Below, one piece after another: positions 1 to 7,481 of a stretch of 12,966 nucleotides of DNA (position 1 is its first letter; every line of letters starts with the position of its first letter). The translations under genes and the position numbers were made by a program. A model generated the notes under the pieces. The model did not search any database. It had not been told where the DNA came from and saw only the letters and a list, made by a program, of their open reading frames with translations. Source of the DNA: Bacteroidales bacterium (GTDB taxonomy: Bacteria; Bacteroidota; Bacteroidia; Bacteroidales; ML635J-15); NCBI GenBank assembly GCA_023228725.1, contig JALOAQ010000086.1, positions 1 to 12,966 on the forward strand, given 5' to 3'.

Positions 1-45
1 TTTTACAATTAAATATTATATTATTTTACTCTCAACTCTAGACCC

Positions 46-1446
46 TCACACCCCATCCAACACCTTCATCATATTCTTTCTGCGTTTGTAAGTAACTCTA
101 TATTCGTTGATTAATTCGTTCACTTTTTCCTTGCCGCCTTCAAAAGTTTTTAAGTTTTTTAGCATTCTGCCTACATTTTCATACGCTTCCTGATCTGTTA
201 TGATTGCTTGTTCTTGTGCAAAGTTTAAATATATATCATAGAGTTTGCTATCAAATTGATGTCTAAAATATTTTTCATATTTTTCCAAATAACTCACTCC
301 AGCATTTCGGCATTGTGTAAAAAGTTCTTCCCATTTTTGGTGTTCTATTAAAAGTTTTGCACGGAAAGTATTAAACCCCCACATAGATTTATCTGACTTC
401 AATTTCAACAAAACCCTGTTTATTGTCTCCGCCCAGTCATCTTGGTTTGTATGTGTTTTCAATATTTCATAATACTTTTCAGAAGTTCTTCCATTATAAA
501 GAAGCTCTTCAGCTAACTTCAATATCTTAGCTTTATCCTTTTGTAATAGATATATACTTAACAACTCATCTTTCCAGTCAGTTATAACTCCAAAATGATT
601 TTCTTTTTCAGCTAATTTAATCCCATCTTGAATCAAGTTTATAGCTTCCTGATATTGCCCAGCAGCAAGCAATTGCCTCAATCTGATTCTCCTAACACCC
701 ACATATTCAATATATTGCTCAATGAACTGACTGACTTCTTCTGTTCGCTGAAGGTCTTGCAATATTTCAATTTTTTGAATTATGTAATTTTCTTTATAAT
801 ACGATTTTTCAGAATCTTCGATTTTCTGATTTAGTGATTTCAAATTTTCCGCAATCATCTCTTCAGAAGTCAGAAAATATTGTTGCAAAATATCAAAACT
901 AGTATTTAGACCTATATATTGATGTTTATTCAGATTTTTACTCTCTTCCTTATACCAGTCAAACAGGGCTTTCTTCTCTTCTGTAGGTAGAATATTTTTC
1001 TGCAACATTTCCTCTAACTTATCTATTGCCTCATCGTACATCACCTGCACATCGCCATCATAATCAAACTGCTCATTCCACTGCTCAGGGATAATTTCAA
1101 TCATATTTTTACAAATATTAACAGCAATTTTAGTATTACTAAATTTTAGATAATAATCAACATCTTCCAAAATATCCTCTAACTCAGCCCTAACAGCCTC
1201 AGGGTCAAATCCAAAATCTTCCCAATTGTTATACCGATTACCTGTAGAATAAGGATTATTATAAAAAGTAGCTTTTATAAGTGAAGGATAATCCTTCATT
1301 TTATCTTCTTTCAAATCGACAGGATTAAATATTTCAATGAGTGTTTGAGCAAAGGATGGATGTTCTTCGGCATACTCCAATATCCAATTTTTTAGAATCT
1401 TGGAATCAGTTTTAGAAACTATTTCTTTTAAATCTATTTTTTTCAT
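46..1446 (-). CDS. Helical-repeat protein resembling the C-terminal region of SWIM zinc-finger proteins; function unknown
   Basis: A 466-residue, highly charged and almost wholly alpha-helical protein with no signal peptide and no membrane segment, so probably cytoplasmic. The N-terminus (about 5-42) carries a short helical pair with the pattern WILEYAEEHPSF. The middle (about 220-400) reads like TPR-type helical hairpins, for example around AAGQYQEAINLIQDGIKLA. The C-terminus (about 418-463) has the pattern GRMLKNLKTFEGG followed by INEYRVTYKRRKNMMKVL. From memory, this resembles the tail of Bacteroidota and Firmicutes SWIM zinc-finger proteins. The SWIM motif itself (CxC...CxH) is absent and only two cysteines are present. 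The ATG at 1446 lies 32 bp downstream of the cas6 stop on the same strand, so co-transcription is likely. No catalytic motif was found. The family resemblance is moderate-confidence recall; function is unassigned. Confidence 0.75.
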   Translation of the reverse strand: MKKIDLKEIVSKTDSKILKNWILEYAEEHPSFAQTLIEIFNPVDLKEDKMKDYPSLIKATFYNNPYSTGNRYNNWEDFGFDPEAVRAELEDILEDVDYYLKFSNTKIAVNICKNMIEIIPEQWNEQFDYDGDVQVMYDEAIDKLEEMLQKNILPTEEKKALFDWYKEESKNLNKHQYIGLNTSFDILQQYFLTSEEMIAENLKSLNQKIEDSEKSYYKENYIIQKIEILQDLQRTEEVSQFIEQYIEYVGVRRIRLRQLLAAGQYQEAINLIQDGIKLAEKENHFGVITDWKDELLSIYLLQKDKAKILKLAEELLYNGRTSEKYYEILKTHTNQDDWAETINRVLLKLKSDKSMWGFNTFRAKLLIEHQKWEELFTQCRNAGVSYLEKYEKYFRHQFDSKLYDIYLNFAQEQAIITDQEAYENVGRMLKNLKTFEGGKEKVNELINEYRVTYKRRKNMMKVLDGV

Positions 1447-1478
1447 ACTTCTCTATTAATTATTAGCTATTATTATTA

Positions 1479-2261
1479 TCATACCACCCTCACACAACCC
1501 ATACCCTGTGCCGAATACAAGCCTAAGCCGGAATTTAGCACTAATTCCAAAAATCTTTTTTCTGCTGTCAATTTTAATTTAAAATTCAAAAATCCACGTA
1601 TTTTTGTTTCTTCTTTTCTACCTGCTTTAATATGTATAAGCCTTGAACGATAAGGATTCGCATATTTTTCAACTTCGATAACCAAAATTGCTTCTTTTCC
1701 TGCTTTTTCATTATAAGCCGCTTTTATTTTTTCTCGCCAACTGTATATTAAACTCTCTGTAAATTCTTCTTCATCCGGTGCTTTAAAATCATAGTTACCA
1801 TTCTCTTTTTTAGTACCAGCAACTATTGCAGACTCAGGCTGAATTATTATTTGTAAAATTTCTTTTTCATTTTCAACTGAACTTAATGGAGAAAGTTCTG
1901 CCACAATAGACTGAACAGTAAAAGCAGCTTTAGATTTCTTATCAGCAATTTCAATAGTTTCAGATTTAAATAATCCTTCAACAAAAACTTGTGATGCTTT
2001 CGGCAAATGAAAACAAACTTTTAATCGAATAGTATCTTCCAATAAAATTAATCTATCTCCGTCTCTTTTGAATTTGCCTTTCAATTCTGAAAAAGTAAAA
2101 AATTTATATCCCTTGCCATAGCCCTCTTTATGTAAAAATTGAGCATAACCCTTGTCTCCTTTTTGCAAAATTTTATAAATTGCTGCACTTAAAGGATACT
2201 GATAATTAATAGGTACTAATGCTTCATTACTTATCCTATTTAAATTTAATTGAAATATCAT
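1479..2261 (-). CDS. cas6: CRISPR-associated endoribonuclease Cas6
   Basis: Cas6 cuts CRISPR precursor transcripts within each repeat to release guide RNAs in type I and III systems. The 260-residue length fits the family. The N-terminus has the usual Cas6 block: INYQYPLSAAIYKIL (about 18-32), then FLHKEGYGKGYKFFTFSEL (about 42-60). Tyr29, His44 and Lys50 have nearly the spacing of the Tyr/His/Lys catalytic triad described for Pyrococcus furiosus Cas6. The C-terminus holds the glycine-rich loop GxGxxxxxGxG (GLGLYSAQGMG, 245-255), the RAMP hallmark. Two ferredoxin-like folds are expected. The frame is intact, with no sign of decay. Translation from the ATG at 2261 is supported by a -7 element about 37 bp upstream. 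No array or other cas gene is in the window, so the gene is either at the edge of a locus continuing to the left or stands alone. Confidence 0.9.
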   Translation of the reverse strand: MIFQLNLNRISNEALVPINYQYPLSAAIYKILQKGDKGYAQFLHKEGYGKGYKFFTFSELKGKFKRDGDRLILLEDTIRLKVCFHLPKASQVFVEGLFKSETIEIADKKSKAAFTVQSIVAELSPLSSVENEKEILQIIIQPESAIVAGTKKENGNYDFKAPDEEEFTESLIYSWREKIKAAYNEKAGKEAILVIEVEKYANPYRSRLIHIKAGRKEETKIRGFLNFKLKLTAEKRFLELVLNSGLGLYSAQGMGCVRVV

Positions 2262-2298
2262 GTTATAAATTTCTCATAGAAAAAATACTCTTTGTGTA

Positions 2299-2306
2299 CA
2301 AATATA
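2299..2306 (-). promoter_or_regulatory. Probable -7 element of the cas6 promoter
   Basis: Read on the minus strand this is TATATTTG, a perfect match to the Bacteroidota -7 consensus TAnnTTTG. It lies about 37 bp upstream of the cas6 ATG. No clear -33 TTTG is seen at the usual distance; only A/T-rich sequence is there. In AT-rich DNA such a match can arise by chance. Confidence 0.4.
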
Positions 2307-2421
2307 TATTATATAATTAATAAAAACTACTATTTGTAGAAATATTTTTATCAACAAATTTTCATCTAACTAGCTTAGTTTTATGTTTGTTTATTATTTT
2401 TTAAAAAATTATTATGCCCAC

Positions 2422-2988
2422 CTACTCCTTATCAAAGATTTTATTAAAAACTATTTCATTTATTTCCAATCTTTCTCTTGGCATAATTTCCATTTTATAA
2501 ATATCTAAAGGAAGGTTTCCAGGCAAACCGCCATAACCGGCTGCAATTATTGTTATAGGTTCAATTTTATCAGGTAAATTTAAAACTTCTCTGGCTTTGT
2601 TTTGATCAAAACCTCCAATATTATGCAAAGAAATTCCTAATGATTGAGCCATTATTGTCATATTTCCAACTGCTAAACCTAAATCGTATTTTGCATGACT
2701 TAAAGTTTCGCCAGTTTTAGGGTGTTTTGTGGTAATCATAGCGACTATTAAAACTGGAGTCGCTTTTGCCCAAGTTTTGTTAAACTCAACCATTAAGTCT
2801 AAAATCAGATTATATAATTCTGGATTTTTTTCTTTATCTGCATAAATAAAACGCCATGGTTGACTATTATACGAAGAAGCAGCCCAATGAGCAGCATCAA
2901 ACATAAGCGATAATTCTTCTTCACTAATACTTTTATCAAAAAAGCCTCTGGGGCTACGTCTCGACTTAATTAATTCATAAATATCCAT
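2422..2988 (-). CDS. Nitroreductase family protein (FMN-dependent NAD(P)H oxidoreductase)
   Basis: A 188-residue cytoplasmic flavoprotein of the nitroreductase fold, which normally binds FMN as a dimer and passes two electrons from NAD(P)H or another donor to nitro compounds, quinones or other acceptors. The phosphate-binding block RRSPRGF (10-16) follows the first helix. Next comes SSYNSQPWRFIY (38-49), the family's S-x-x-N-x-Q-P-W segment that contacts FMN. D102 in YDLGLAVGNM and the late HNIGGF (122-127) and AAGYGG (149-154) blocks complete the fold. The length is usual for the short one-domain group. The gene diverges from a ferredoxin gene 184 bp away, so ferredoxin could be its electron donor, but this is inference. 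The physiological substrate cannot be told from sequence. Confidence 0.9.
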   Translation of the reverse strand: MDIYELIKSRRSPRGFFDKSISEEELSLMFDAAHWAASSYNSQPWRFIYADKEKNPELYNLILDLMVEFNKTWAKATPVLIVAMITTKHPKTGETLSHAKYDLGLAVGNMTIMAQSLGISLHNIGGFDQNKAREVLNLPDKIEPITIIAAGYGGLPGNLPLDIYKMEIMPRERLEINEIVFNKIFDKE

Positions 2989-3010
2989 ATCGTCTGAATT
3001 TTAAATTTTT

Positions 3011-3018
3011 CAAAATTA
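3011..3018 (-). promoter_or_regulatory. Probable -7 element of the nitroreductase promoter
   Basis: On the minus strand this reads TAATTTTG, matching TAnnTTTG, 22 bp upstream of the ATG at 2988. The -33 region has only a degenerate TTTA (complement of 3041-3044). Confidence 0.4.
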
Positions 3019-3046
3019 ACATTTATTATTTAATTGCTCTTAAAAT

Positions 3047-3077
3047 TATCAATTTTTATAGAAAATTTGAATTGATA
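3047..3077. promoter_or_regulatory. 8-bp inverted repeat between divergent nitroreductase and ferredoxin genes (possible operator)
   Basis: TATCAATT (3047-3054) and its exact complement AATTGATA (3070-3077) are separated by 15 bp, so the half-site centres are 23 bp apart, about two helical turns. The site lies just upstream of the proposed nitroreductase -7 element and about 95 bp upstream of the ferredoxin start, a reasonable place for a regulator serving both genes. The flanks do not extend the symmetry. No regulator gene is nearby, and AT-rich sequence makes such repeats fairly common, so this is a weak call. Confidence 0.28.
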
Positions 3078-3172
3078 CTAAACAGGAAAAATTACAAAAT
3101 AACTGATTTTGAGAAAACAATGCTTATATTTTTTTGTTTGTATATAATTAGTTAAAACTTAATTTTAAAGCT

Positions 3173-3370
3173 ATGGATATTAAAAAAGTATGGTTAGATG
3201 AGTCTGAAGATGAGTGTATTTCATGTGGACTTTGCGAAACAATTGCACCAATGGTATTTAGAGTTCCCGACAAAATGGAAGTTATAGAAGGCGTAAACTT
3301 TTCAGAATATGTTGAGGAAATAAAAGAAGCTGCAGAAAATTGCCCTACAAACGTTATTAAATATGAATAA
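3173..3370 (+). CDS. Small single-cluster [4Fe-4S] ferredoxin
   Basis: A 65-residue acidic, soluble electron carrier. The cluster ligands are Cys15, Cys18 and Cys21 (CISCGLC), with a distant Cys57 followed by proline (NCPTNVI). This is the CxxCxxC...CP arrangement of monocluster bacterial ferredoxins. Only these four cysteines are present, so there is no second cluster and no extra disulfide pair. The protein is full length for the group. It diverges from the nitroreductase gene and lies 231 bp upstream of the nitric oxide reductase gene on the same strand. That gap holds a separate -7 element, so the two plus-strand genes are probably transcribed separately. The redox partner is unknown. A flavoprotein such as the nitroreductase is one possibility; qNor takes electrons from quinol and would not need it. 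Confidence 0.92.
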   Translation: MDIKKVWLDESEDECISCGLCETIAPMVFRVPDKMEVIEGVNFSEYVEEIKEAAENCPTNVIKYE

Positions 3371-3564
3371 TAATTAAATCTTTTTTTTGCATGAAATTAT
3401 TAAAATTCGCAAGAAAAAATTAAAATATTTGTCAACTTCATGCTTGATAGTCCTAAAAACATAGCATATTAGTGCCTGTAAAATGATTATTACAATAATT
3501 TTATGATTTTTTAATGAAAAAAATGAAAAAAATAAAAAAAATTATATTTATCAAAAAAAATATT

Positions 3565-3572
3565 TATTTTTG
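3565..3572 (+). promoter_or_regulatory. Probable -7 element of the nitric oxide reductase promoter
   Basis: TATTTTTG is a perfect TAnnTTTG match 29 bp upstream of the qNor ATG. No TTTG is found 17-23 bp further upstream, where the sequence is poly-A-like. A weak -33 box would fit a promoter that needs an activator, but I recognise no NO-responsive site (FNR/DNR, NsrR or NorR type). Confidence 0.42.
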
Positions 3573-3601
3573 AAATTAATAACAAATTAAACATTGAAAT
3601 C

Positions 3602-5845
3602 ATGAAAACAAGGAATTTATGGATTGGCTTTATAGTCATAATGCTTGTGTCTTTTTCTGTACTATTGTTTTTCGGATATGAAACTTATGTACAAAAACCA
3701 CCTATACCTGCAAAAGTACTAACAGAACAAGGAGAGGAATTATTTAACGAACTTGAAATCAAAGATGGTCAAAGTGTTTGGCAGTCGATTGGAGGTCAGC
3801 AAGTTGGAACAGTTTGGGGACATGGTGCCTACTTAGCGCCTGATTGGTCGGCTGATTGGCTACATAGAGAAGCTATGTTTATGCTTAATGCTATGACTTT
3901 TGAAGAAGATGGAATTGGTTTTGAAGAATTAAGTGAAGAAAGGCAAGCTTATTTTAAAGTAAAATTGCAACAAGAAGTTCGTAAAAATACTTATGATGAA
4001 AAAACTAATACTATAATTATTTCTGAATTACGGGCAGAAGCCACTAAAAGTAATATGGAATATTATGCCGGTTTATTTACAGATGATGAAAATCTAAATA
4101 AAGAACGCGATGCATATGCAATTCCTAAAAATACAATTAAGGATGAAGTAAGCATGAAAAAGATGAATGCTTTTTTCTTTTGGGCAACATGGGCTTGTGT
4201 TACCGAACGTCCTGGTAAAGATATTACATACACCAGCAATTGGCCTCATGAAGAATTAGTTGGAAACAAAGCTACTTCCAAACATTTATTTTGGTCGGTT
4301 TTTAGTATAATGGTTTTGCTTGCAGGCGTAGGCTTAGTGGTTTTATATTATGCCCGTAACCAAGAAAAAGATTATAGTTTAGAAAAATATCCTGAAAAAG
4401 ATCCTCTTATAAACCTAAAAGCAACTCCCTCAATGAAAGCAACGCTAAAATATTTTTGGATTGTTACAGCTTTGTTAGGTGTTCAAGTCTTATTAGGAAT
4501 TCTTACTGCTCACTATGGAGTTGAAGGTGGTGGTTTTTATGGTCTAAATTTAGATGCAATTCTACCTTATTCAATTTCCCGAACTTGGCATGTGCAACTA
4601 TCAATTATTTGGATTGCAACAGCTTGGTTAGCAACAGGTTTATACATTGCTCCTGCTATTTCAGGAGTTGAACCAAAACACCAAAAATTAGGAGTGAATA
4701 TTCTTTTTGCAGCTTTACTAATTGTGGTTGTTGGCTCAATGGCTGGTGAATGGTTAGGCGTTATGCAAAAATTCGGACTTATTCAAAATTTCTATTTCGG
4801 ACATCAAGGATATGAATATTTAGACTTAGGAAGATTTTGGCAAATTCTACTTTTTATTGGCTTATTATTATGGTTGTTTTTAATGATTCGTGCCTTAAGA
4901 CCTGCTTTAAAGAAAAAAACCGATAATAGACAGCTTTTAATTTTATTTGTGATAGCTTCAGTTGCTATTGCAGCATTTTATGGAGCTGGTTTAATGTATG
5001 GTCGTCAATCACATCTTTCTATTGCAGAATACTGGCGTTGGTGGGTAGTGCATTTGTGGGTAGAAGGCTTCTTTGAAGTATTTGCAACTACAGTAATTGC
5101 TTTTGTTTTAGTAAAACTTGGCTTATTAAATGTAAAACGTGCAACTTTCGCAGCTTTATTTACCACAATAATTTATATGGTAGGCGGTATTATCGGAACT
5201 TTTCATCATACCTACTTTTCAGGAACGCCAATGTCTATTATAGCACTTGGAGCATCATTTAGTGCTTTGGAGGTTGTACCACTTGTACTAATAGGTTTTG
5301 AAGCTTGGCATAACTATACTTTAACAAAAACCACAGAATGGATTAGAAAATACCGCTGGGCAATTTATAGTTTTATTGCTGTTGCATTTTGGAATTTAGT
5401 CGGAGCAGGAATATTTGGATTTTTAATTAATCCACCTATTTCATTATATTATATGCAGGGATTAAACACAACTCCTGTACATGGACATACTGCATTATTT
5501 GGAGTTTACGGAATGCTTGGAATAGGTTTGATGATTTTCTCATTACGCGGAATGACAATAGATAAAGAATGGAAAGAAGGAATACTAAAATTCTCTTTCT
5601 GGGCTTTCCAAATAGGTTTAATTCTTATGGTTGCAATAAGCATATTACCAATAGGATTAAAACAAACTATTGCAGCAGTTGACCATGGCTTGTGGTATGC
5701 TCGCTCTATGGAGTTTATGCAACAAAGCTCTATTCAAACTTTAATATGGCTTAGATCTATTGGCGACACTATTTTTGCACTTGGCGCATTAGGACTTATT
5801 TGGTTCGTTGTTGGACTAAAAACTGGATGGTCAATTAAAAAATAA
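3602..5845 (+). CDS. norZ: Quinol-dependent nitric oxide reductase (qNor)
   Basis: This enzyme reduces two NO to N2O with electrons from membrane quinol, for denitrification or NO detoxification. The 747 residues match the family length. One membrane helix (about 6-28) leads to a periplasmic domain (about 30-225) with typical qNor segments such as SIGGQQVGTVWGHGAYLAPDW (62-82, quoted in part) and WACVTERPGKD (197-207). No CxxCH haem-c motif is present, which separates it from cytochrome-c-dependent cNor. A haem-copper-oxidase-type helical bundle follows. His330 and His629 fit haem b, and His627 (VHGHT) fits the proximal ligand of haem b3. His484, His535 and His536 fit the FeB ligands, with Glu488 nearby. 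Glu557 lies in the position of another conserved active-site glutamate. All expected residues are present. It is a single-gene unit with no accessory or denitrification gene nearby, which suits a detoxification role. Confidence 0.96.
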   Translation: MKTRNLWIGFIVIMLVSFSVLLFFGYETYVQKPPIPAKVLTEQGEELFNELEIKDGQSVWQSIGGQQVGTVWGHGAYLAPDWSADWLHREAMFMLNAMTFEEDGIGFEELSEERQAYFKVKLQQEVRKNTYDEKTNTIIISELRAEATKSNMEYYAGLFTDDENLNKERDAYAIPKNTIKDEVSMKKMNAFFFWATWACVTERPGKDITYTSNWPHEELVGNKATSKHLFWSVFSIMVLLAGVGLVVLYYARNQEKDYSLEKYPEKDPLINLKATPSMKATLKYFWIVTALLGVQVLLGILTAHYGVEGGGFYGLNLDAILPYSISRTWHVQLSIIWIATAWLATGLYIAPAISGVEPKHQKLGVNILFAALLIVVVGSMAGEWLGVMQKFGLIQNFYFGHQGYEYLDLGRFWQILLFIGLLLWLFLMIRALRPALKKKTDNRQLLILFVIASVAIAAFYGAGLMYGRQSHLSIAEYWRWWVVHLWVEGFFEVFATTVIAFVLVKLGLLNVKRATFAALFTTIIYMVGGIIGTFHHTYFSGTPMSIIALGASFSALEVVPLVLIGFEAWHNYTLTKTTEWIRKYRWAIYSFIAVAFWNLVGAGIFGFLINPPISLYYMQGLNTTPVHGHTALFGVYGMLGIGLMIFSLRGMTIDKEWKEGILKFSFWAFQIGLILMVAISILPIGLKQTIAAVDHGLWYARSMEFMQQSSIQTLIWLRSIGDTIFALGALGLIWFVVGLKTGWSIKK

Positions 5846-5953
5846 GAAATCGTGTGGTTAGTTGTTAGTGCTTAGTATTTAGTTGTTAGAGGGCGAAATG
5901 CGAGAAGCACTTTCAACTTTATAGACTTTTAACTTTACAGACTTTCAACTTCC

Positions 5954-5976
5954 CGTTTTGAGCGAAGCGAAAAACG
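5954..5976. repeat. Hairpin-forming copy of the GAGCGAAGCG repeat, possible bidirectional terminator
   Basis: CGTTTT (5954-5959) pairs with AAAACG (5971-5976). After a 2x2 internal mismatch, GC pairs with GC around a GAA loop. The placement between two converging genes suits a transcription end for both. Neither strand shows the U-tract of a classical intrinsic terminator after the stem, so terminator function is only a guess. The second copy (6021-6049) folds less well. Confidence 0.4.
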
Positions 5977-6060
5977 AAGAAGCCAAAAAATTAGTGTAAT
6001 TAGTGCTTGTTTCTCTTCGAGTTTTGAGCGAAGCAAAAAACGAGAAGCCCTTTCAACTTT

Positions 6061-6092
6061 CGACTTTACAGACTTTCGACTTTACAGACTTT
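6061..6092. repeat. Perfect 16-bp tandem duplication
   Basis: The unit CGACTTTACAGACTTT is present twice with no gap (6061-6076 and 6077-6092), followed by the related TAACTTT. The unit is itself built from two ACTTT words, suggesting growth by slippage. It ends 13 bp before the stop codon of the MCE gene. Confidence 0.85.
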
Positions 6093-6104
6093 TAACTTTG
6101 TTTA

Positions 6105-7481
6105 TCACTCTCCTGCCATCACTGTAAGCCCTTTAGCATAACTAATAACATTATCACCAATCAAAGCAACAGGAAAAGCATCTGAAAAATCTTCTTTTGC
6201 TAAGTTTGTATAATAATCTGTTTGGGACGGGCTTTCGTGAGGAAAGATTAAATATTTATAATAAGAGCCTGATTTTATTTCAACTACATCTGTATAACCT
6301 TTTAATTCACTAGAACTTAAATCTATTTTATCAACTGCAGAGCGAATTTGAATCATAAAAACAAGTTTACCTTGATATTTAGATAAATCATCAGATTTGT
6401 TTTCCCGTTTTTGTTCTTTTTCGTAGTTTTTTTGAGCCTCTTTTTCGTTCTTTTTAATTTGCTTTTCTAAAACTTTTTTATCCCTTTTCGATAGCTCTGA
6501 AGGATCTGCAACATTAACTGTTCTTCCTATATTCATCAAACTAAAATTAACATATTTTTTTGGATTATACTGAATATCAAAGAGCAAACTTTTTAAATTA
6601 TTAGCAGCGTCTTCTATTTGTTTAGCAAAATTATCATCATTCAACAATTTTCCTAAACTACCCTCACCCCTATTTGCTTTATCTAAAATTTGATTAAAGT
6701 TTTCTACAGCTGCATTTGCTTGAGCTATAGTTTTACTAAGATCAATAGCAACTAAAGTGTCGGAAAATGAAGACAAATTTTTAAAAATATTTTCCAAATT
6801 AGCAGAATTATTTTTCAAAGTAGTAGTAATAAATTCAAGATTATAAATGGTTTTAGCTATTTTACTTGATTCTTCTTTTAATAACCCGTCCATACTAATT
6901 GCTGAACTTTCGATATAAGTTAATGTGTTTTTAATGCTTTCAAAACTTTTTTCTAAATTAGCTCTAGTGTTTTCATTAAAAATATAAGTTATAATTGCAA
7001 TTGCATGTGTAAGTTCTTCCATCAAATTTTCGGCTTGTTGTTTCACAGGAAGCATTTGCATACTAACCTCGTCTTTCAAACTCTGTTCAACTTCACCAAT
7101 TAAAAAATCATTAGGTTTAATATAAGACGTTTGATTTCCAAATTTAAGTTCAATTCCTTTTGTTCCCATTAAATCCATGCTATAAATACGCGCAATACTA
7201 GAATCAGGAATTGCTAAATTTTTATCTATATCAATTCTTACTAATAATTTATAATTGTCTTGAGGCAATAATTTAATTTCTCCTACTTGCCCAACTTTAT
7301 AACCATTTACAGTAACATGACTTGACTCGTTTAATCCTTCAATTCTATCATAATAAACATAATATGAGTTTACAGAATTAAATAAAGATATTCCTTTTAA
7401 GAAATTAAAACCCCAGTAAGCAACTGCTAAAATTACAATTGCAATAAATGAGTAAAGTATGTATTTCCATTTTTTCTTCAT
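6105..7481 (-). CDS. MCE/MlaD-family lipid-transport protein with a C-terminal SPOR-like domain
   Basis: MlaD-type proteins are the periplasmic, inner-membrane-anchored substrate-binding parts of MCE lipid transporters, which move phospholipids between membranes. The 458 residues start with a lysine-rich N-terminus and one membrane anchor (about 7-27). An MCE domain follows (about 38-118), with VTVNGYKVGQVGEI (56-69) and MDLMGTKGIELKFG (102-115). A long helical segment (about 130-305) includes GEGSLGKLL (272-280). After NPKKYVNFSL (306-315), where I recall many relatives ending, come a Lys/Glu-rich linker (about 326-368) and a terminal domain (about 371-448) like that of the amidase encoded just upstream. 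Its ATG overlaps the amidase stop by 4 bp, so the two are translationally coupled. No MlaE or MlaF gene is in the window. The SPOR-like assignment is my reading of the pattern; the MCE call is firm. Confidence 0.88.
   Translation of the reverse strand: MKKKWKYILYSFIAIVILAVAYWGFNFLKGISLFNSVNSYYVYYDRIEGLNESSHVTVNGYKVGQVGEIKLLPQDNYKLLVRIDIDKNLAIPDSSIARIYSMDLMGTKGIELKFGNQTSYIKPNDFLIGEVEQSLKDEVSMQMLPVKQQAENLMEELTHAIAIITYIFNENTRANLEKSFESIKNTLTYIESSAISMDGLLKEESSKIAKTIYNLEFITTTLKNNSANLENIFKNLSSFSDTLVAIDLSKTIAQANAAVENFNQILDKANRGEGSLGKLLNDDNFAKQIEDAANNLKSLLFDIQYNPKKYVNFSLMNIGRTVNVADPSELSKRDKKVLEKQIKKNEKEAQKNYEKEQKRENKSDDLSKYQGKLVFMIQIRSAVDKIDLSSSELKGYTDVVEIKSGSYYKYLIFPHESPSQTDYYTNLAKEDFSDAFPVALIGDNVISYAKGLTVMAGE

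Larger units (their letters stand above)
5858..6099. repeat. Intergenic cluster of short direct and tandem repeats between convergent genes
   Basis: This non-coding stretch between the convergent qNor and MCE genes is made of several repeated words. TTAGTTGTTAG occurs at 5858-5868 and 5879-5889. A 20-bp word starting CGAGAAGC and ending CAACTTT occurs at 5901-5920 and 6041-6060 with one mismatch. A GTTTTGAGCGAAGC-headed word of 29-30 bp occurs at 5955-5984 and 6021-6049, differing mainly by small indels. Runs built on ACTTT fill the gaps. No ORF, tRNA or transposase was seen. The arrangement suggests duplication of a composite unit. Spacer regions rich in such words are, to my knowledge, common in Bacteroidota genomes. 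Confidence 0.7.

Noticed and set aside
628..834. 68-residue open frame on the plus strand.
   Set aside because: It lies wholly antisense within the 466-residue protein gene and shows only low-complexity hydrophobic composition.
2327..2339. CTAC-TATTT-GTAG hairpin upstream of cas6, resembling the stem-loop core of Cas12a CRISPR repeats.
   Set aside because: It is a single copy with only a 4-bp stem in very AT-rich DNA. There is no spacer pattern and no cas12a, and Cas12a systems do not use Cas6.
3371..3420. T-run after the ferredoxin gene considered as an intrinsic terminator.
   Set aside because: The T-run is present, but the sequence before it forms only a very weak A/T stem, so I could not support a terminator.
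3486..3499. ATTATT-AC-AATAAT inverted repeat upstream of qNor, considered as a regulator site.
   Set aside because: The arms are pure A/T and short, they sit about 70 bp from the -7 element, and they match no NO-responsive motif I know.
3602..5845. Cytochrome-c-dependent NO reductase (cNor) or a cytochrome oxidase was considered for the 747-residue protein.
   Set aside because: There is no CxxCH haem-c motif and no norC partner. The fused N-terminal periplasmic domain and active-site glutamates are those of qNor.
5858..6099. The repeated words were considered as a degenerate CRISPR array.
   Set aside because: Repeat spacing is irregular, the sequences between copies are themselves repeats rather than unique spacers, and the 16-bp units are directly adjacent.
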